Shown: positions 63,001 through 64,000 of the stretch, piece after piece
Position numbering within the stretch: the first letter of the stretch is position 1
Layout: every line of letters begins with the position of its first letter
NCBI RefSeq assembly: GCF_030816935.1
Contig: NZ_JAUSYO010000001.1
Coordinates: forward strand, 3,472,001 to 3,536,000
Source: Arthrobacter sp. B3I9
GTDB taxonomy: Bacteria; Actinomycetota; Actinomycetes; Actinomycetales; Micrococcaceae
DNA length: 64,000 bases
Direction: 5' to 3'
Position numbers and translations under genes: made by a program
The notes under the pieces: model-generated
What the model was told of the DNA's origin: nothing
Database searches by the model: none
The model's input: the letters and a program-made list of their open reading frames with translations, nothing else

Positions 63001-64000
63001 GGCAACGCCCGCGCTGGATGGATTGAGGGGTTTCCAGCGCCGCACCGTGGAACATGTCTTCAAGCGTCTCTACCTGGACGACCAGCCGGCGGACCGCTTC
63101 CTTGTCGCGGACGAGACCGGGCTGGGTAAGAGCATGGTGGCCCGCGGCGTCATCGCCAAGGCCATTGAGATGCTCGACCGGCCCGACTCCGGGGTGAACC
63201 GCATCGACGTCGTCTATGTCTGCTCCAACGCTGACCTGGCCAGGCAGAACCTCAGCCGGCTGAACGTCACCGGGCAAAAGGACATCATCGAGTCCGGCCG
63301 GCTCACACTGCTACCCACCGAGCTGGCCAAGCTCAACGCTCTGGCCGCGCCGGGAACACGGAAGCGCGTCGACTTCATCTCGCTGACCCCGGGCACGTCA
63401 TTCAACGTGGGCGGAGCAACGGGCCAGGCGAAGGAACGCGCCGTGCTCTTCCGCATTATCGCGCAGCTTGGCGTGATCAGCGAGGAACAGCACGACGACG
63501 CCGTCGAGCTCCTTCGTGCGGGCGCATCCCCACAGAACTTCGCGCGCCGCGTCCAGTACATGCACGAGCAGTTCCCGGACGGTTTCTCGGTCCCTGTCCG
63601 GAACCGCTTCCGCACGCTGGCGCACCAAAGCGGCAACCTCCCGGCGTTCCGCAAGGCCCTGCGCGAGGCGGCGCGCGATGGGGCGGAGACCGTCCGGCCG
63701 CGCATGAGCTCCATAATCGGCGGGCTCCGGGGAGACCTGGCCCAGGCTGGGCTGGATTGCCTGGAACCTGATCTGATCATCTTGGACGAGTTCCAGCGCT
63801 TCCGCGATTTGCTCTACTCCCCCGGCTCCGCGCCCGACGACGAGGATTCGGCGGCAGAACTGGCCAGGCAGTTCCTGAATTACAAGGGCGCCAAACTGAT
63901 CCTTCTCTCGGCCACGCCGTACAAGGCGCACACCGGTGCGAACGAGGAAGACGGTGACGACCACGCAGCCGATTTCCGGCAGCTGCTGCGTTTCCTGAGC
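62990..64000 (+). CDS. DEAD/SNF2-type helicase, 3' end beyond window
   Basis: The first 337 residues of a superfamily 2 helicase. Motif Q-like GFQRRTVEHVF, Walker A DETGLGKSMVARG (41-53), Walker B DEFQRFRDL (near 266) and motif III LSATPYKAH (near 307). The ATG at 62990 overlaps the PLD stop by 11 bp with GGGGAA upstream, so the three genes are one coupled operon. The frame is open at the window end. It probably supplies ATP-driven translocation or duplex opening for the PLD nuclease. Confidence 0.85.
   Translation, partial: MGFEATPALDGLRGFQRRTVEHVFKRLYLDDQPADRFLVADETGLGKSMVARGVIAKAIEMLDRPDSGVNRIDVVYVCSNADLARQNLSRLNVTGQKDIIESGRLTLLPTELAKLNALAAPGTRKRVDFISLTPGTSFNVGGATGQAKERAVLFRIIAQLGVISEEQHDDAVELLRAGASPQNFARRVQYMHEQFPDGFSVPVRNRFRTLAHQSGNLPAFRKALREAARDGAETVRPRMSSIIGGLRGDLAQAGLDCLEPDLIILDEFQRFRDLLYSPGSAPDDEDSAAELARQFLNYKGAKLILLSATPYKAHTGANEEDGDDHAADFRQLLRFLS

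Noticed and set aside
59919..64000. DISARM system
   Set aside because: A PLD protein and a helicase are present, but no DrmA/DrmB (DUF1998) pair is seen; the methyltransferase nearby pairs better with the PLD-type restriction enzyme. Could change if the sequence beyond the window adds those genes.

Overview
The window reads as chromosomal DNA of a soil actinobacterium of the Micrococcaceae, most likely Arthrobacter or Pseudarthrobacter. The evidence is high GC, strong third-position GC bias, GTG and TTG starts behind AGGAG-type ribosome sites, and families typical of that group (DUF4383, ANTAR, DUF993, DUF5058, MatC-type carriers, many single-component regulators). Genus is an inference from gene content; no rRNA, tRNA or CRISPR array was seen.

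Layout. 1-20.2 kb is mixed housekeeping and accessory DNA: the end of a DeoR regulator, a secreted subtilase, a divergent HxlR/quinone-oxidoreductase redox pair, a regulator-SDR-aldo/keto reductase operon, RibD-like, DUF998 and MerR genes, an AAA ATPase with no obvious start codon, a frameshifted pseudogene, a flavin monooxygenase, a lipid kinase, an Ala-DH-like enzyme with a TetR regulator, and a PAS-ANTAR sensor. 18.8-21.4 kb is a scar of mobile DNA: IS-end-like repeats, an IS481-type transposase remnant and a truncated, frameshifted DUF4041/GIY-YIG gene.

22-35 kb is a catabolic island: LysR/PrpF-like isomerase/MatC carrier; a frameshifted AcoR-type activator facing an amidohydrolase-DUF59-alcohol dehydrogenase operon that resembles the accessory half of propane/phenol monooxygenase clusters but has no monooxygenase; then amidohydrolase, IclR, maleate-isomerase-like enzyme and a second MatC-type carrier. 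35-38 kb holds small single genes (flavin reductase, haloacid dehalogenase, RibD-like, GNAT).

38.2-47.1 kb is one tight catabolic operon (FAD oxidoreductase, Zn-ADH, MHS transporter, Gfo/Idh/MocA, sugar isomerase/epimerase, DUF993, SDR), divergent from its LacI regulator and with two near-identical operator-like boxes between them. 47.1-54.6 kb has a GNAT remnant, a GH15 hydrolase and a DUF5058/membrane protein/M20 amidohydrolase/AsnC operon. Remnants of three gene types present intact elsewhere in the window (flavin monooxygenase, GNAT, AsnC tail) point to local duplication and decay.

54.7-64.0 kb is a defence island: an EVE-like protein, an N6-methyltransferase next to a BfiI/NgoFVII-like PLD restriction endonuclease, then DUF6361, a twin-HKD PLD protein and a helicase in one translationally coupled operon that runs off the window. 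This last operon is the best candidate for a poorly described system.
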